The notes under the pieces were generated by a model. That model did not search any database, was not told where the DNA came from, and was given only the letters and a program-made list of their open reading frames with translations. 64,000 nucleotides of DNA from Halocynthiibacter sp049608145 (GTDB lineage Bacteria > Pseudomonadota > Alphaproteobacteria > Rhodobacterales > Rhodobacteraceae): positions 1-64,000 of the forward strand of contig NZ_JBMYXF010000001.1 in NCBI RefSeq assembly GCF_049608145.1. Reading direction: 5' to 3'. Of this stretch, positions 41,531 to 49,277 are shown piece after piece. A program made the translations under genes and the position numbers. Every line of letters begins with the position of its first letter. Position 1 is the first letter of the stretch.

Positions 41531-42334
41531 ATGAAGAGGATGAAACGCTGGATCCCATTTCTCAAATCTGAAAAAACCGTTGCTGTGGTGCGCTTGTCTG
41601 GCGTGATCTCGGCCGGCAACCGTGGCCTGTCTGATGAAAAGATCGGCCCAGTTCTGGAAAAGGCCTTTTCCAAAGGCAAGCCTTCGGCTGTGGCGCTGAT
41701 TATCAATTCTCCGGGGGGATCGCCGGTGCAGTCATCCCTGATCGGGGCACGCATTCGCCGCCTGTCAGATGAGAAAAGCGTGCCAGTTTTTGCTTTTGTA
41801 GAGGATGTCGCAGCATCCGGGGGCTATTGGTTGGCCGCTGCAGCAGATGAAATTTATGCGGATCAAAGTTCTGTTCTGGGATCAATCGGGGTGATTTCCG
41901 CCGGGTTTGGTCTGGAAGATTTTATTGCACGTCATGGTGTGCACCGGCGCGTCTATACCGCGGGTACGTCAAAATCGATGCTGGATCCGTTTAAGGCTGA
42001 AAATCCCGAAGATGTGGATCGCCTGAAGACAATCCTCGAACAAATTCACGATGTCTTTATCGATCATGTGAAAACCCGACGTGCCGGTAAATTGGACGCG
42101 GATCAGGACCTGTTTAATGGCGAAGTACGCATCGGGGCGCAGGCGGTGAAAGCCGGGCTTGCTGATGGCCTTGGTCACATGAAAACCGTGATGAAAGACC
42201 GGTTTGGTGAGAAATGTAACTTTCGAACATATGGCGTAAAACGCGGTCTTCTGGGCCGGTTTGGGGCCAGTGCTGCTGAAGGTATGGCGGGCGCCGTAGA
42301 AGAGCGAATTGAATTCGCGCGATACGGGCTTTAA
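41531..42334 (+). CDS. S49 family serine peptidase (SppA/SohB type)
   Basis: 267 residues from the ATG at 41531; the open frame reaches back to 41402 but that part overlaps the previous gene and does not look like this family. The catalytic Ser is in VAASGGYWLAAAADEIYAD, and the general-base Lys in AGTSKSMLDPF. ALIINSPGGSPVQSSLI forms the oxyanion region. There is no long N-terminal helix, so it is either cytosolic or attached by its short basic start. It resembles the single-domain form that cleaves signal peptides and small membrane peptides. Confidence 0.87.
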   Translation: MKRMKRWIPFLKSEKTVAVVRLSGVISAGNRGLSDEKIGPVLEKAFSKGKPSAVALIINSPGGSPVQSSLIGARIRRLSDEKSVPVFAFVEDVAASGGYWLAAAADEIYADQSSVLGSIGVISAGFGLEDFIARHGVHRRVYTAGTSKSMLDPFKAENPEDVDRLKTILEQIHDVFIDHVKTRRAGKLDADQDLFNGEVRIGAQAVKAGLADGLGHMKTVMKDRFGEKCNFRTYGVKRGLLGRFGASAAEGMAGAVEERIEFARYGL

Positions 42335-42337
42335 CGG

Positions 42338-42505
42338 ATGATTATTAAAATTGTTGTTCTGTTTCTGGTTGGAATGATGGTACTTGCCATGTTTGGCAAA
42401 CTGCGCTTTCCGGGGCAGGCAGCAATTGAGAAACAGAAATGTCCGCGCTGCGGACGCTTTCGCATTGGTCGCGGACCCTGTGCGTGCGGAACCAAAAAGG
42501 GCTGA
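42338..42505 (+). CDS. Small membrane protein with zinc ribbon
   Basis: A 55-residue frame, starting three bases after the peptidase stop. Residues 1-22 form a hydrophobic helix (IIKIVVLFLVGMMVLAMFGK), then a linker, then CPRCGRFRIGRGPCACG: a C-x2-C and C-x-C pair that could bind one zinc or iron. The end is basic (TKKG). I recall similar small proteins at this place in other Rhodobacterales but cannot name one. The frame is clean, the length typical, and the gap to the antiporter gene is short, so it is likely real. Confidence 0.7.
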   Translation: MIIKIVVLFLVGMMVLAMFGKLRFPGQAAIEKQKCPRCGRFRIGRGPCACGTKKG

Positions 42506-42513
42506 CGACTGTG

Positions 42514-43470
42514 ATGGACTGGATCTTCGTGGGGCTTGGCCTGATTATTCTGCTTTTGGCGGGCGATGTGCTTGTGAAAGGCGCTGTGAATTTGTCGTTG
42601 CGCATGGGCATTCCTGCGCTGATTGTCAGTCTGACAATCGTGGCTTTTGGCACCTCTGCACCCGAATTACTAATTGCCATTCAGGCGGTGACCGAAGGTG
42701 CGCCGGGTATCGCGATGGGCAATGTTGTTGGGTCAAACACAGCGAATGTTTTGCTGGTTCTGGGTGTGCCCGCGATTATGACCGGATTGCATTCCAGTGA
42801 GTGTAATACGCGCAAAACCTACCTGTACATGATCTTGGCCACGTTGATTTTTATCGGTGTCTGCTTTGCCGGGCCGCTGACCTGGATGCATGGGATCGGT
42901 CTGCTGGTTGTCCTGGCTTATATTTTGTTCGATCAGGCACGCGAGGCGAACCGCCACCGCAAGGCCGGGCGTGACTGTGCCCCTTGTGATGAACTCGAAG
43001 AACTTGAAGGTGCCGATGAAAACATGCCGGGCTGGCAGATCGGCTTGTTTCTGGTGTTGGGCCTGATTGGCTTGCCTTTGGGGGCGGAGCTTTTGGTCGA
43101 AGGGGCGGTGGATATCGCCCGTGACTTTGGTATCAGTGAAACCGTCATCGGCCTGACACTGGTCGCTGTGGGCACATCCTTGCCGGAACTGGCGACAACA
43201 GTGATGGCTGCTCTGCGCCGTCAGGCGGATGTGGCCTTGGGAAATGTCATCGGGTCAAACATGTTTAATCTGCTGGCTATTATCGGGATCGCCTCTCTGA
43301 TCGGGGATATTCCCGTGGATCCGCAATTCCTGAAATTGGATATCTGGGTGATGCTGGCAGCGTCGCTGATGCTGTTCCCTTTTGTCTTTCTGCGCTGGAA
43401 TATCACCCGGGCTTGGGGCATCTTCTTCTGTGTGCTTTACGTCGCATATATTTGCGCAATCCTGAGCTAA
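42514..43470 (+). CDS. Calcium/sodium antiporter (CaCA family)
   Basis: 318 residues from the ATG at 42514; GTG at 42511 is a close alternative, and the longer frame to 42439 overlaps the zinc-ribbon gene and is rejected. The two alpha repeats are present: LTIVAFGTSAPELLIAIQAV and LTLVAVGTSLPELATTVMAA, each with the acidic residue for ion binding, and both are followed by VGSNTANVLL or IGSNMFNLLA. Ten or so helices are split by an acidic loop (PCDELEELEGADENMPG). It probably exchanges Na+ or H+ for Ca2+ across the inner membrane. Confidence 0.92.
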   Translation: MDWIFVGLGLIILLLAGDVLVKGAVNLSLRMGIPALIVSLTIVAFGTSAPELLIAIQAVTEGAPGIAMGNVVGSNTANVLLVLGVPAIMTGLHSSECNTRKTYLYMILATLIFIGVCFAGPLTWMHGIGLLVVLAYILFDQAREANRHRKAGRDCAPCDELEELEGADENMPGWQIGLFLVLGLIGLPLGAELLVEGAVDIARDFGISETVIGLTLVAVGTSLPELATTVMAALRRQADVALGNVIGSNMFNLLAIIGIASLIGDIPVDPQFLKLDIWVMLAASLMLFPFVFLRWNITRAWGIFFCVLYVAYICAILS

Positions 43471-43499
43471 CGGCGCTGGATTCGCTTGTCTGAGATGCG

Positions 43500-43515
43500 T
43501 TAACAAAACGTTAAC
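43500..43515 (+). promoter_or_regulatory. CtrA-type site with overlapping DnaA-box-like sequence
   Basis: TTAA-CAAAACG-TTAAC exactly fits the CtrA consensus TTAA-N7-TTAAC. The same bases are two CGTTAAC copies 11 bases apart. The right half runs on into TTAACCACA (43511-43519), one mismatch from the DnaA box TTATCCACA. It opens the AT-rich stretch between the antiporter and uvrC. Confidence 0.5.
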
Positions 43516-43522
43516 CACAGCA

Positions 43523-43840
43523 GTGAAGATGACGGAAATTCAAATCCTGCGACAACTTGTGCACGGCGTTAAAGAGGCGTTACAATACCGTAACAAAAAT
43601 ATTAATGTTATCAGTTGTTTGGAGGGTGAAGTTAAAATTACCTTTAAAAACAATAACTTGAAAAACTGCCTAAAAATTAGGCAAATCGACGAAAGCCGTT
43701 ATTTTCCGCAGTCTGGTCACACTCAGGGAAAGTTACCCCCGGAGTTATCCACAGAAACAGTTGATATGTTTTATCTTGTGTCAGCTACGATAAGATTGCA
43801 GCCAGAACAGAATCACAAAAATCCGAATGACAGACACTGA
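43523..43840 (+). CDS. Possible small AT-rich gene of unknown function, or intergenic DNA
   Basis: The 356 bases between the antiporter and uvrC are clearly richer in A/T than their neighbours. One frame of 105 codons spans it and overlaps uvrC by 14 bases. The product, starting MTEIQILRQLVHGVKEALQY after the first two residues, has no motif I recognise and a Lys/Asn-rich middle. The stretch also holds a CtrA-type site, a perfect palindrome TGCCTAA-AAA-TTAGGCA (43667-43683) and a DnaA box, so it may be regulatory DNA instead. I lean slightly to non-coding. Confidence 0.25.
   Translation: MKMTEIQILRQLVHGVKEALQYRNKNINVISCLEGEVKITFKNNNLKNCLKIRQIDESRYFPQSGHTQGKLPPELSTETVDMFYLVSATIRLQPEQNHKNPNDRH
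43745..43753 (+). promoter_or_regulatory. DnaA box TTATCCACA
   Basis: Perfect nine-base match to the bacterial DnaA box, 74 bases before the uvrC start. A near match lies at 43511-43519 in the same gap. One perfect box is expected by chance in a few tens of kilobases per strand set, so it is only suggestive. Confidence 0.4.
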
Positions 43841-45737
43841 AAACACTGATTTCCCAATAGATGAAGCTGGCAAACCTCTGGTTGGTCATGCCTGTGTGCA
43901 CAGTTATCTGAAGACGTTGGACAACTCGCCCGGTGTTTACCGGATGTTGGATGAGACCGGGAAAATCCTATATGTGGGTAAAGCGCGCAGCCTGAAAAAG
44001 CGCGTGTCAAATTACGCAAACCCGAATGGCCATACCCCGCGTATTCTGCGGATGATTTCCCAGACCCGGCGCATGATGTTTCTGACCACGCGTACCGAAA
44101 CCGAAGCGCTGCTATTGGAACAGAACCTGATCAAGCAGCTGAAACCACATTTCAACGTGCTGCTGCGGGATGACAAAAGCTTTCCCATGATCATGCTGAC
44201 GGGCCATCATGAATTCCCGCAGATCAAAAAACATCGTGGTGCACGTAAGGCGAAGGGCGATTACTTTGGTCCCTTTGCATCTGGTGGGGCTGTAAACCGG
44301 ACCCTGAACCAGTTGCAGCGTGTGTTTATGCTGCGCGATTGTACCGATAGTATGTTCAACAGCCGCACCCGCCCGTGTCTGCAATATCAGATCAAGCGCT
44401 GCACCGGGCCATGCTGTGGTAAAATCAGCACCGAAGATTATGCAGCCTCTGTGAAAGACGCGCGAGATTTTCTACAGGGGCGTACCAGTGGCATTCAGGC
44501 GAACCTAGCAAAGGAAATGCAGGTGGCCAGCGATGCGATGGAATTTGAACGCGCCGCGGCCTTTCGTGACCGTATCAATGCGCTGACACAGGTGCAGCAA
44601 GCCCAGGGCATCAATCCGCAGAATGTGGCCGAAGCCGATATCATCGCCCTGCATATGGAAGGTGGGCAAGCCTGTGTGCAGGTCTTTTTCATTCGTGCGA
44701 ACCAAAACTGGGGCAATAAGGATTTCTATCCGCGCACCGGGCAGGGGGGCGAGGGGAATGAAGGTGCCGATCCCAGCGAGGTTTTACAGGCTTTCATCAC
44801 GCAGTTCTATGACAACCGCGAACCACCTCGTTTGGTTCTGATCTCAAACGTTGTGGATGATCCGGACCTGGTGGCTGAGGCCCTGGCACAGAAAGCGGGT
44901 CGTAAGGTCGAAATGTCTGTGCCCCAGCGGGGGGAGCGTGCGGATCTGGTTGATAACGCCATGCGTAATGCCCGTGAAAGCCTTGCGCGCAAGATGGCGG
45001 AAACTGCGACCCAGGCGAAATTGTTGCGTGGTGTGGCAGACGCTTTTGATCTGAAGGCCCCACCAAAGCGGATCGAAGCTTATGATAACTCGCATATTCA
45101 GGGCGCCCATGCGGTTGGGGCGATGATCGTGGCCGGACCCGAAGGTTACATGAAAAGCCAGTATCGCAAGTTTAACATCAAGGGGGATGACCTGACCCCG
45201 GGCGATGATTTTGGCATGATGAAAGAAGTCATGACACGCCGTTTTAAACGCTTGCAAAAAGAAGATCCCAACCGAGAAACGGACGCTTGGCCTGATCTGT
45301 TGTTGATTGATGGTGGCGCAGGGCAGGTATCAGCGGTACGTGAAATCATGCGTGAATTTGGCGTGGAAGATATCGAGATGGTTGGGGTGGCCAAAGGTGT
45401 TGATCGGGATCACGGCAAGGAAGAATTTTATCGCACTGGAAAACGTCCTTTTGCCCTGCAACGTAATGATCCCGTGCTGTATTTCATCCAGCGTCTGCGG
45501 GACGAAGTGCACCGCTTTGCCATTGGTACACACCGCGCGAAGCGGTCTAAAGCCATCGGCGCGACACCGCTAGACGAAGTCGCCGGCGTTGGGGCCACAC
45601 GCAAACGTGCGTTGCTGGCCCACTTCGGATCTGCGAAAGCCGTCAGCAGGGCTGGGCTTGAGGATCTGAAAGCTGTGGATGGTATCTCAAATGCTTTGGC
45701 TGAAGTGATTTATGGGCATTTCCATGAAAAGGGCTGA
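43827..45737 (+). CDS. uvrC: Excinuclease ABC subunit C
   Basis: 636 residues, the normal UvrC length. The GIY-YIG nuclease is at SPGVYRMLDETGKILYVGKARSLKKRV (about residues 33-60), and the Cys-containing stretch RPCLQYQIKRCTGPCCGKIS follows. The UVR helix pair, the C-terminal endonuclease (KRIEAYDNSHIQGAHAVGAMIV and DLLLIDGGAGQ) and two helix-hairpin-helix motifs (LDEVAGVGATRKRALLAHFGS) are present. It makes both cuts in nucleotide excision repair with UvrA and UvrB. pgsA follows after about 100 bases. Confidence 0.96.
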   Translation: MTDTENTDFPIDEAGKPLVGHACVHSYLKTLDNSPGVYRMLDETGKILYVGKARSLKKRVSNYANPNGHTPRILRMISQTRRMMFLTTRTETEALLLEQNLIKQLKPHFNVLLRDDKSFPMIMLTGHHEFPQIKKHRGARKAKGDYFGPFASGGAVNRTLNQLQRVFMLRDCTDSMFNSRTRPCLQYQIKRCTGPCCGKISTEDYAASVKDARDFLQGRTSGIQANLAKEMQVASDAMEFERAAAFRDRINALTQVQQAQGINPQNVAEADIIALHMEGGQACVQVFFIRANQNWGNKDFYPRTGQGGEGNEGADPSEVLQAFITQFYDNREPPRLVLISNVVDDPDLVAEALAQKAGRKVEMSVPQRGERADLVDNAMRNARESLARKMAETATQAKLLRGVADAFDLKAPPKRIEAYDNSHIQGAHAVGAMIVAGPEGYMKSQYRKFNIKGDDLTPGDDFGMMKEVMTRRFKRLQKEDPNRETDAWPDLLLIDGGAGQVSAVREIMREFGVEDIEMVGVAKGVDRDHGKEEFYRTGKRPFALQRNDPVLYFIQRLRDEVHRFAIGTHRAKRSKAIGATPLDEVAGVGATRKRALLAHFGSAKAVSRAGLEDLKAVDGISNALAEVIYGHFHEKG

Positions 45738-45834
45738 CCCCCGCGTTAACCCTGCTATGCTGCGACGGAATGCGTGGGGGCCTGCGTATCATTGTTGCCT
45801 TTCCCCCGGTTTGTGAAGCGAGTACAAAGACACT

Positions 45835-46509
45835 ATGATCTGGAACCTACCAAATATTCTGACTGTTATGCGTCTCTTTGCGGCCCCTGGGGTTGCGGTG
45901 ATGTTTTTGTATTTCAACCGACCCTGGGCGGATTGGTTCGCGCTTTTGCTGTTTTCAGCTGCCGCGATCACCGATTTTGTCGATGGTTATCTGGCGCGCG
46001 CTTGGGCGCAGGAAACCAAATTCGGCGCGATGCTGGACCCGATCGCTGACAAAGCGATGGTGGTGATTGCGCTGCTGGTAATCACTGGATTTTCTGGCAT
46101 GAACCCCTGGATCCTGCTGCCCGCCACGATCATCATCTTCCGCGAAGTTTTCGTATCCGGCCTGCGGGAATTTCTGGGCGCAAAAGCAGGGCTTTTGAAG
46201 GTGACTAAACTGGCGAAATGGAAAACCACGGTGCAGATGGTTGCGATTGCCGTTCTCTTCGCCAGCGGGATGTTTGAACATTCTCTGGTCTCACATGTTG
46301 CCGGTATGGATGCTGCCTTGGTCGATCAGATCTTTGCAGGTGAGATCGAAGATGAATTTCATATTGTCCGGGCCTATTACGGTGAATATGTCACCTGGCA
46401 TGGCGGCGTTGCCCTGTTGTGGGGCGCAGCTATTCTGACATTGATCACGGGGTGGGATTACTTTGCCAAGGCCCGCCCATTCCTGAAGGAAGAAGATGAT
46501 GACGCTTGA
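45835..46509 (+). CDS. pgsA: CDP-diacylglycerol-glycerol-3-phosphate 3-phosphatidyltransferase
   Basis: 224 residues. The CDP-alcohol phosphotransferase motif is complete in DFVDGYLARAWAQETKFGAM with LDPIADK following (D-G-x2-A-R-x8-G-x3-D-x3-D). WNLPNILTVMRLFAAPGVAVMF at the start and several helices match PgsA, which makes phosphatidylglycerol phosphate for acidic membrane lipids. A 40-residue insert near residues 140-185 (HSLVSHVAGMDAALVDQIFAGEIEDEF) is longer than in the Escherichia coli enzyme. Its end overlaps moaD by 14 bases. The order uvrC-pgsA-moaD-moaE is the usual alphaproteobacterial one. Confidence 0.93.
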   Translation: MIWNLPNILTVMRLFAAPGVAVMFLYFNRPWADWFALLLFSAAAITDFVDGYLARAWAQETKFGAMLDPIADKAMVVIALLVITGFSGMNPWILLPATIIIFREVFVSGLREFLGAKAGLLKVTKLAKWKTTVQMVAIAVLFASGMFEHSLVSHVAGMDAALVDQIFAGEIEDEFHIVRAYYGEYVTWHGGVALLWGAAILTLITGWDYFAKARPFLKEEDDDA

Positions 46510-46750
46510 TGTTCTGTATTTTGCTTGGTTGCGGGAACGCATTGGTGTGCCGCGTGAAAACCTAGAAACACAGGCTGCAACAACGGGTGATCTGGTGAAA
46601 GAACTGGTCGCAAAAGGTGACGGCTACGCTGCGGCATTTTCTGACCTGACCTCGCTTCGGGTGGCTGTGGATCAAGAACTGACTGATTTCGATGCCTCAC
46701 TGGTTGGCGCCCGCGAAGTGGCGTTTTTCCCGCCCATGACAGGCGGCTGA
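46496..46750 (+). CDS. moaD: Molybdopterin synthase small subunit
   Basis: 84 residues with the ubiquitin-like fold and the required C-terminal Gly-Gly (FPPMTGG), which is converted to a thiocarboxylate to donate sulfur to precursor Z. LYFAWLRERIGVPRENLE is the usual start. It overlaps pgsA by 14 bases and precedes moaE by one base. Two adjacent ATGs are possible starts. Confidence 0.93.
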   Translation: MMTLDVLYFAWLRERIGVPRENLETQAATTGDLVKELVAKGDGYAAAFSDLTSLRVAVDQELTDFDASLVGAREVAFFPPMTGG

Positions 46751-46751
46751 C

Positions 46752-47207
46752 ATGGACATTCGCGTTCAGGACACCCCATTTGATTTCGGCACCGAAGCCC
46801 AGGCGTTTTCCGATGCCCAAGACGGCGCGGGTGCGATTGTCACCTTTACGGGTCTTGTGCGGGATCTGCCCGGTGCGCCGCTTGAAGTGATGGAAATCGA
46901 ACATTACCCGGGCATGACGGAAAAGGCGCTGGAAAAGATTGCACAGGATGCCTGCGCACGTTGGGAATTGTCTGGCTGTCTTATCATTCACCGGTATGGA
47001 AAAATGCGCCCCGGTGACCAGATCATGATGGTTGCTACGGGATCAAAGCATCGCAAAGACGCCTTTGAAGCCGCCGAATTTTTAATGGATTTTTTGAAAT
47101 CCCGCGCGCCCTTTTGGAAACGTGAAGTGACTGCGGAAAACACCGCATGGGTCGACAGCAAAGCAGCGGATGAAGATGCGCTCAGTCGGTGGGAAAAAGC
47201 CCAGTAA
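46752..47207 (+). CDS. moaE: Molybdopterin synthase large subunit
   Basis: 151 residues. Conserved MoaE features: GAIVTFTGLVRD, MEIEHYPGMTEKALEKI, IIHRYGKMRPGDQIMMVATGSKHRKDAFEAAEFLMDFLK and RAPFWKREVTAEN, where the catalytic Lys residues lie. With MoaD it converts cyclic pyranopterin phosphate to molybdopterin. Confidence 0.94.
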   Translation: MDIRVQDTPFDFGTEAQAFSDAQDGAGAIVTFTGLVRDLPGAPLEVMEIEHYPGMTEKALEKIAQDACARWELSGCLIIHRYGKMRPGDQIMMVATGSKHRKDAFEAAEFLMDFLKSRAPFWKREVTAENTAWVDSKAADEDALSRWEKAQ

Positions 47208-47272
47208 ACTACGGCAAAATTCGGGGCAGGTCCGAATTTCTCTTCTATCGGTGGGGCAAGTCGTATAACTCG

Positions 47273-47287
47273 GATAACAGGGTTATC
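47273..47287. promoter_or_regulatory. Palindrome GATAAC-AGG-GTTATC before the GntR gene
   Basis: Perfect six-base arms with a three-base spacer, 15 bases before the likely GTG start of the GntR-type regulator. Its GTTATC half resembles the TTATC half of the boxes at bioB but the spacing differs. It may be an autoregulatory site. Confidence 0.35.
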
Positions 47288-47302
47288 AAAAGATATTACA
47301 CC

Positions 47303-47911
47303 GTGGCTGAAACACACGACAAAAAATCCGATCAGGTTGCACGGGCATTGACCCGTAAAGTGGTGTGTGGGGATTATGCCCCAGGGGAAAAACTGCGCCA
47401 AGATGCGATTTCACGCGATTTTGGCGTCAGTCAGGCCACCGCGCGCGAAGCCTTGCTGCGCCTTGCAGCACAAGGCCTGACCGTTGTGCAGCCGCGTCGG
47501 GGTATCTGCGTTGCACCTCTGGATCGTGCTTCGGTGGAAGAGCTGAAAGTCATGCGATTGGCGCTGGAACCTGTTGCCCTGATCCATTCGGTCCCACATT
47601 TAACCCCAGCACAGATATCGGAAGCGGTTGAACATCAGGTCAGCTGTGACACGGCCGGTAATGCGCAGGATTGGGAAGATGCCAACCGTCTTTTCCACAT
47701 GGCAATTATCGCCGGATGTGGCATGCCGCGCCTGATTGATGAGATTAATAATCTGCAACTGCTTTATGCCCGACATTTCCTGGCCCGCCACGCAAATCGT
47801 TGGAAACCCCGTTCTGACCCGGACCACCAGGCCATCATCACAGCCATCCGTGCCCGGGACGCAAACCGGGCGTCATCAGTTTTACAGCGTCACCTGGCCA
47901 GACTGACTTAA
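47303..47911 (+). CDS. GntR family regulator (FCD type), possible BioR
   Basis: 202 residues from the GTG at 47303; an open frame back to 47189 overlaps moaE and crosses a palindrome, so I do not use it. The winged helix at the N-terminus is typical of GntR (GEKLRQDAISRDFGVSQATAREALLRLAAQGL), and the rest is a helical FCD domain with metal-type residues (HMAIIAGCGMPRLIDEI, HQAIITAIRARDANRA). It converges on bioC with a four-base overlap of the gene ends. Boxes of the BioR kind (TTATCGATAA) flank bioB, and BioR is a GntR protein often next to biotin genes, so this is a strong candidate. Ligand not known from sequence. Confidence 0.8.
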   Translation: MAETHDKKSDQVARALTRKVVCGDYAPGEKLRQDAISRDFGVSQATAREALLRLAAQGLTVVQPRRGICVAPLDRASVEELKVMRLALEPVALIHSVPHLTPAQISEAVEHQVSCDTAGNAQDWEDANRLFHMAIIAGCGMPRLIDEINNLQLLYARHFLARHANRWKPRSDPDHQAIITAIRARDANRASSVLQRHLARLT

Positions 47912-48663
47912 CCGGGTTTGCGCGCGATAATCCACGTCGGGTGATAGGTCAGTGGTACGCGATTCTGAACTGCATATCTCTGGTCATATCGATCGCAAAA
48001 TTGGTTCAAATCCCGGCGTGTCCAATGGCGTGATTTTCCGGCATTCACCCCGGTTTGGCGTAGATGTCGTAACACTTGAAGTGGGGTATCAAACCAAATC
48101 TGACGAACATCTTCCTGGCACTCCAGGATCTCCAATCCGTCAGAACATTCAGCAAGATCCTGCGGCGAACACAGGCCGGGGGCCCGCTGTGATCCGTCCG
48201 CTTGGGGTAATTCCTGATACTGTTTTGCGCCAAACCCCGAAACGGCCAGCCATCCCCCTGGGGCCAAGGCCTCGGTTGCGTGACGTAGCAGATCCCCTGG
48301 GTTTTCCATCCACTGTATCACTGATGCGGCGGTGATCAGGTCGGGATGGTCTGGCCATGGAATTTCACGGATGTCGCCGGGCAGAAATGCAGCACCTGCA
48401 TCATCTGCAACCCCGCGGGCATCTTGCACCAGCTCATTCAGGGACAGGGTGTCAAAGCTGAAATGACGTAACAACGCCCGGGTTAGATGCCCTGTGCCGC
48501 AACCGATTTCTAAACCATTTTTGAAACGGCGGTTGGGTGTGTGCACAGACAGTCGGCAGGCCAAATGATCTGCGACTTGGGCCTGCTGTCGTGCGCAGTT
48601 GTGATAGGTCTGAAAGCTGCGGCTGAAACTGTGTTCCACATGATCTGCAGGGGCCATTTTCAT
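47908..48663 (-). CDS. bioC: Malonyl-ACP O-methyltransferase
   Basis: 251 residues from the ATG at 48663, which overlaps the bioG stop as ATGA; AGGTGG lies upstream. A GTG at 48672 is an alternative. The SAM site is GLEIGCGTGHLTRALL, then LSLNELV, FLPGDIREIPWP and DLITAASVIQWMENPGDLL, the BioC pattern. It methylates malonyl-ACP so that pimelate can be built on the fatty-acid machinery. It is the last gene of the biotin operon. Confidence 0.9.
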   Translation of the reverse strand: MKMAPADHVEHSFSRSFQTYHNCARQQAQVADHLACRLSVHTPNRRFKNGLEIGCGTGHLTRALLRHFSFDTLSLNELVQDARGVADDAGAAFLPGDIREIPWPDHPDLITAASVIQWMENPGDLLRHATEALAPGGWLAVSGFGAKQYQELPQADGSQRAPGLCSPQDLAECSDGLEILECQEDVRQIWFDTPLQVLRHLRQTGVNAGKSRHWTRRDLNQFCDRYDQRYAVQNRVPLTYHPTWIIARKPG

Positions 48664-49277
48664 GTCAGCCACCTCTGCCAGGTCAGCCCTGTTGCAAAGG
48701 GTGTGTGTGTTGTGTTGATATGCCGGATTGCGTGGTTCTGGCTGCTCCAGGCGGCTTTCTGGGCTGTGGGTGGAATGATGCGGTCACGTTCGGAAATCCA
48801 AATCCGGTCAAAGGCAATTTCCGGGGCCGGTCCGCGTTTTACAATCGCCCGTAACTCGTCACGTGCAGTGTCATGGTTTAGCCTTGGGATCTCACCCCGA
48901 TACCCAGCCCGGCGACAGAATTTTGTAAAATTTGTGGTGTTCAATCCGCTAGCGGTTGCCTCAACCACGTCAGGTGCGATGCCACGGGTGGCATCTGCAG
49001 GCCAGAAGGTTCCGTTCACTGCCACAAGATAATCAGGCTTTGCGCCGGTCTGTGTGATCCAATGTGTCGCGGAAGCCACGCCAAAAGACCAGGCAAGAAG
49101 AGACACATGCGCATAATCATTTAGGGCGGAAATAGTGTCTAATTCGCGATAATCGTCGACGAACAACACATCTCGCGGTCCATTGACCCCCACGAAAGGC
49201 TCAATGCCAATACCCCAGCCGCCAAAAATCAGCAGTAGGTCGTCTGTGCCAGAACGTTGTAGCCATTGCTGTTTCAT
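48660..49277 (-). CDS. bioG: Pimeloyl-ACP methyl ester esterase, BioG type (DUF452)
   Basis: 205 residues. The alpha/beta hydrolase nucleophile is Ser in SLLAWSFGVASATH, in the BioG position. LLLIFGGWGIGIEPF at the start and YLVAVNGTFWPAD are typical of the family, which replaces BioH in many bacteria. It removes the methyl group from pimeloyl-ACP methyl ester, ending the BioC pathway. It lies between bioA and bioC with four-base overlaps. Confidence 0.87.
   Translation of the reverse strand: MKQQWLQRSGTDDLLLIFGGWGIGIEPFVGVNGPRDVLFVDDYRELDTISALNDYAHVSLLAWSFGVASATHWITQTGAKPDYLVAVNGTFWPADATRGIAPDVVEATASGLNTTNFTKFCRRAGYRGEIPRLNHDTARDELRAIVKRGPAPEIAFDRIWISERDRIIPPTAQKAAWSSQNHAIRHINTTHTPFATGLTWQRWLT

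Noticed and set aside
45738..45834. Hairpin CCCCCGCG ... GCGTGGGGG after uvrC as a terminator
   Set aside because: Long loop and no T tract; may be chance in GC-rich DNA.
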